A stretch of DNA of 64,000 nucleotides from Bacillus smithii (GTDB lineage Bacteria; Bacillota; Bacilli; Bacillales; DSM-4216): the NCBI RefSeq assembly GCF_001050115.1, contig NZ_CP012024.1:228001-292000 (forward strand), in the 5' to 3' direction. Of the stretch, positions 62,791 to 64,000 are shown one piece after another. The notes beneath the pieces were generated by a model, which was not told the DNA's origin, ran no database searches, and was given only the letters and a program-made list of their open reading frames with translations. The first letter of the stretch is position 1, and the number at the start of each line of letters is the position of its first letter. Made by a program: the position numbers and the translations under genes.

Positions 62791-63624
62791 ATGGTGGTTC
62801 AATTAGATATTTTATCAGCAAAGTTTTTACAAGAAATGATGAAAACAACTGCAAATCTTTATCGTTTAGGGTGGGATGAGCGTAACGGGGGAAATATTAC
62901 TTATTTACTAAAAGAAGAAGAAATCAGCCCCTATTTAAATTTGAATCATGTGATTAGAAGGGTTCCAATAAAGTTTGATGCTTCTGAACTTGCTGGAAAA
63001 TATTTTATTGTGACAGGATCAGGAAAATATTTCAAAAATGTGATGGATGATCCTGAGTCAAATCTAGGAATCATTCGAGTAACAAAAGATGGAAAGACTA
63101 TTGAAATTTTATGGGGGCTTGAAGATAATGGTTTTCCTACAAGTGAATTACCTACGCACTTCATGGGTCATATCCAACGTCTTAAAGTCGATCCAAATCA
63201 TCGTGTCATTATACATTGCCATGCAACGCATTTAATTGGGATGACATTTACTCATCCTTTAGATGAGATCGCATTTTCAAAAACTTTGTGGAAAATGTGT
63301 ACAGAATGTATAGTTGTTTTTCCGGAAGGGGTTGGAATCATTCCGTGGATGGTACCGGGCACGGATTCGATTGGACGTGCGACAGCTGAAAAAATGAAAG
63401 ATGTCCGTCTTGTATTATGGCCGCATCATGGTATTTTCGGTGCAGGTACAACCATGGATGAAACCTTTGGATTAATTGAAACTGCAGAAAAAGCCGCACA
63501 AGTTTACACAATTGTTTGTACACAAGGGGGAGTTAAACAAACAATAACTGATCAACAATTACATGATTTAGCAAAAGCATTCGGAGTTGTTCCAAGGCCA
63601 GGTGTGTTGGAGTTGGAATCTTGA
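62791..63624 (+). CDS. rhaD: L-rhamnulose-1-phosphate aldolase
   Basis: 277 residues, class II aldolase: [10 protein letters not shown] (catalytic Glu region), [12 protein letters not shown] (zinc His pair), [10 protein letters not shown] (third His). Cleaves rhamnulose 1-phosphate to dihydroxyacetone phosphate and L-lactaldehyde. Starts 4 bp after the rhaA stop. Confidence 0.92.
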   Translation: MVVQLDILSAKFLQEMMKTTANLYRLGWDERNGGNITYLLKEEEISPYLNLNHVIRRVPIKFDASELAGKYFIVTGSGKYFKNVMDDPESNLGIIRVTKDGKTIEILWGLEDNGFPTSELPTHFMGHIQRLKVDPNHRVIIHCHATHLIGMTFTHPLDEIAFSKTLWKMCTECIVVFPEGVGIIPWMVPGTDSIGRATAEKMKDVRLVLWPHHGIFGAGTTMDETFGLIETAEKAAQVYTIVCTQGGVKQTITDQQLHDLAKAFGVVPRPGVLELES

Positions 63625-63643
63625 ATCAAAGAGGTGAACGAAG

Positions 63644-63958
63644 TTGGTTAGAAAAGCAAGCATCATGTTTGTACACAAAGATCAATATAAAGAATATAAA
63701 CGACGTCATACTGAAGTTTGGCCTGAGATGAAAAAAGAATTAAAGGCTCATGGTGTTAAGAACTATTCAATTTTTTTAGATAGCAAAACAGGTAGACTGT
63801 TCGCTTACCTGGAAGTAGAAGATGAAGCATTATATGAGAAAATAGCACAAACTGAGATTTGTAAAAAATGGTGGGCTTATATGGAACCTTTGATGGAAAC
63901 TGACGAAGATAACAGTCCCGTTTCCATTGATTTACAAGAAGTTTTCCATTTGGATTAA
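63644..63958 (+). CDS. rhaM: L-rhamnose mutarotase
   Basis: 104 residues, the normal length. [10 protein letters not shown] and [17 protein letters not shown] are the family's active-site stretches. Interconverts rhamnose anomers, feeding RhaA. TTG start behind GAGGTGAACG. Last complete gene; no rhamnose transporter appears before the window ends. Confidence 0.92.
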   Translation: MVRKASIMFVHKDQYKEYKRRHTEVWPEMKKELKAHGVKNYSIFLDSKTGRLFAYLEVEDEALYEKIAQTEICKKWWAYMEPLMETDEDNSPVSIDLQEVFHLD

Positions 63959-64000
63959 GACAGGGGTAAGGCACCGCATACCAATAAATAGTGTATCACA

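Noticed and set aside
1-64000. CRISPR arrays, tRNA and rRNA genes, prophage genes, intact transposases
   Set aside because: Scanned for regular spaced repeats, TTCGA arms, and transposase or integrase motifs; none seen.

Overview
The window looks like a chromosomal segment of a low-GC Gram-positive of the Bacillaceae. Inferred from gene content: a yhbD-yhbE-yhbF bactofilin operon, a YppC (DUF2515) homologue, a Bacillus-type holin-like type I toxin, AcoR with a sigma-54 acetoin operon, frequent GTG/TTG starts behind strong AGGAGG sites, and many T-tailed hairpin terminators. I cannot name the species. I saw no tRNA, rRNA, CRISPR array, integrase or intact transposase.

Layout. 1-3.9 kb: the 5' part of a molybdenum hydroxylase gene (minus strand), a decayed DUF1232 gene, an XRE regulator and a membrane diguanylate cyclase. 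3.9-9.5 kb: AcoR and the acoABC acetoin dehydrogenase operon, with a textbook -24/-12 promoter, a helically phased activator array and flanking cre-like sites. 9.7-14.5 kb: a MetX-like acyltransferase, a polysaccharide deacetylase, and a YppC/CBO0543 membrane pair. 14.46-14.74 kb: a type I toxin with a candidate antisense RNA. 15.1-18.9 kb: a sulfonate ABC transporter with a TauD dioxygenase. 19.1-20.4 kb: an SMR exporter and a frameshifted fructosamine kinase.

20.6-38.4 kb is the most interesting part: a tightly packed, co-directional 13-gene cluster. It encodes two HsdS subunits, an HsdM with an extra N-terminal domain, six proteins I cannot assign to families, a 1350-residue P-loop protein, a NurA-like/HerA pair and a Ser/Thr kinase with TPR-like repeats. 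There is no HsdR. This is the architecture of a methylation-associated phage-defence system of the BREX/DISARM/MADS kind, with several members I cannot place. Just downstream lies a 249-bp non-autonomous element with a perfect 7-bp target duplication that carries a predicted three-way-junction structured RNA.

38.9-51.8 kb: a two-component system, a small membrane protein, a DHA2 exporter, the YhbD-bactofilin operon with a MerR-style operator, a HipA-like kinase paired with a HIRAN protein, a thioredoxin-like protein, a MazG-like protein, a second MFS exporter, and an isochorismatase-fold protein lacking its catalytic Cys opposite a TetR regulator with twin operators. 52.1-58.7 kb: a PRD regulator plus a galactitol-type PTS and two zinc dehydrogenases (polyol catabolism). 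58.9-64.0 kb: a DeoR-type regulator and rhaB-rhaA-rhaD-rhaM for L-rhamnose breakdown. Acetoin, sulfonate, polyol and rhamnose modules suggest a versatile plant-matter or soil heterotroph; the defence cluster and mobile element mark the accessory part.
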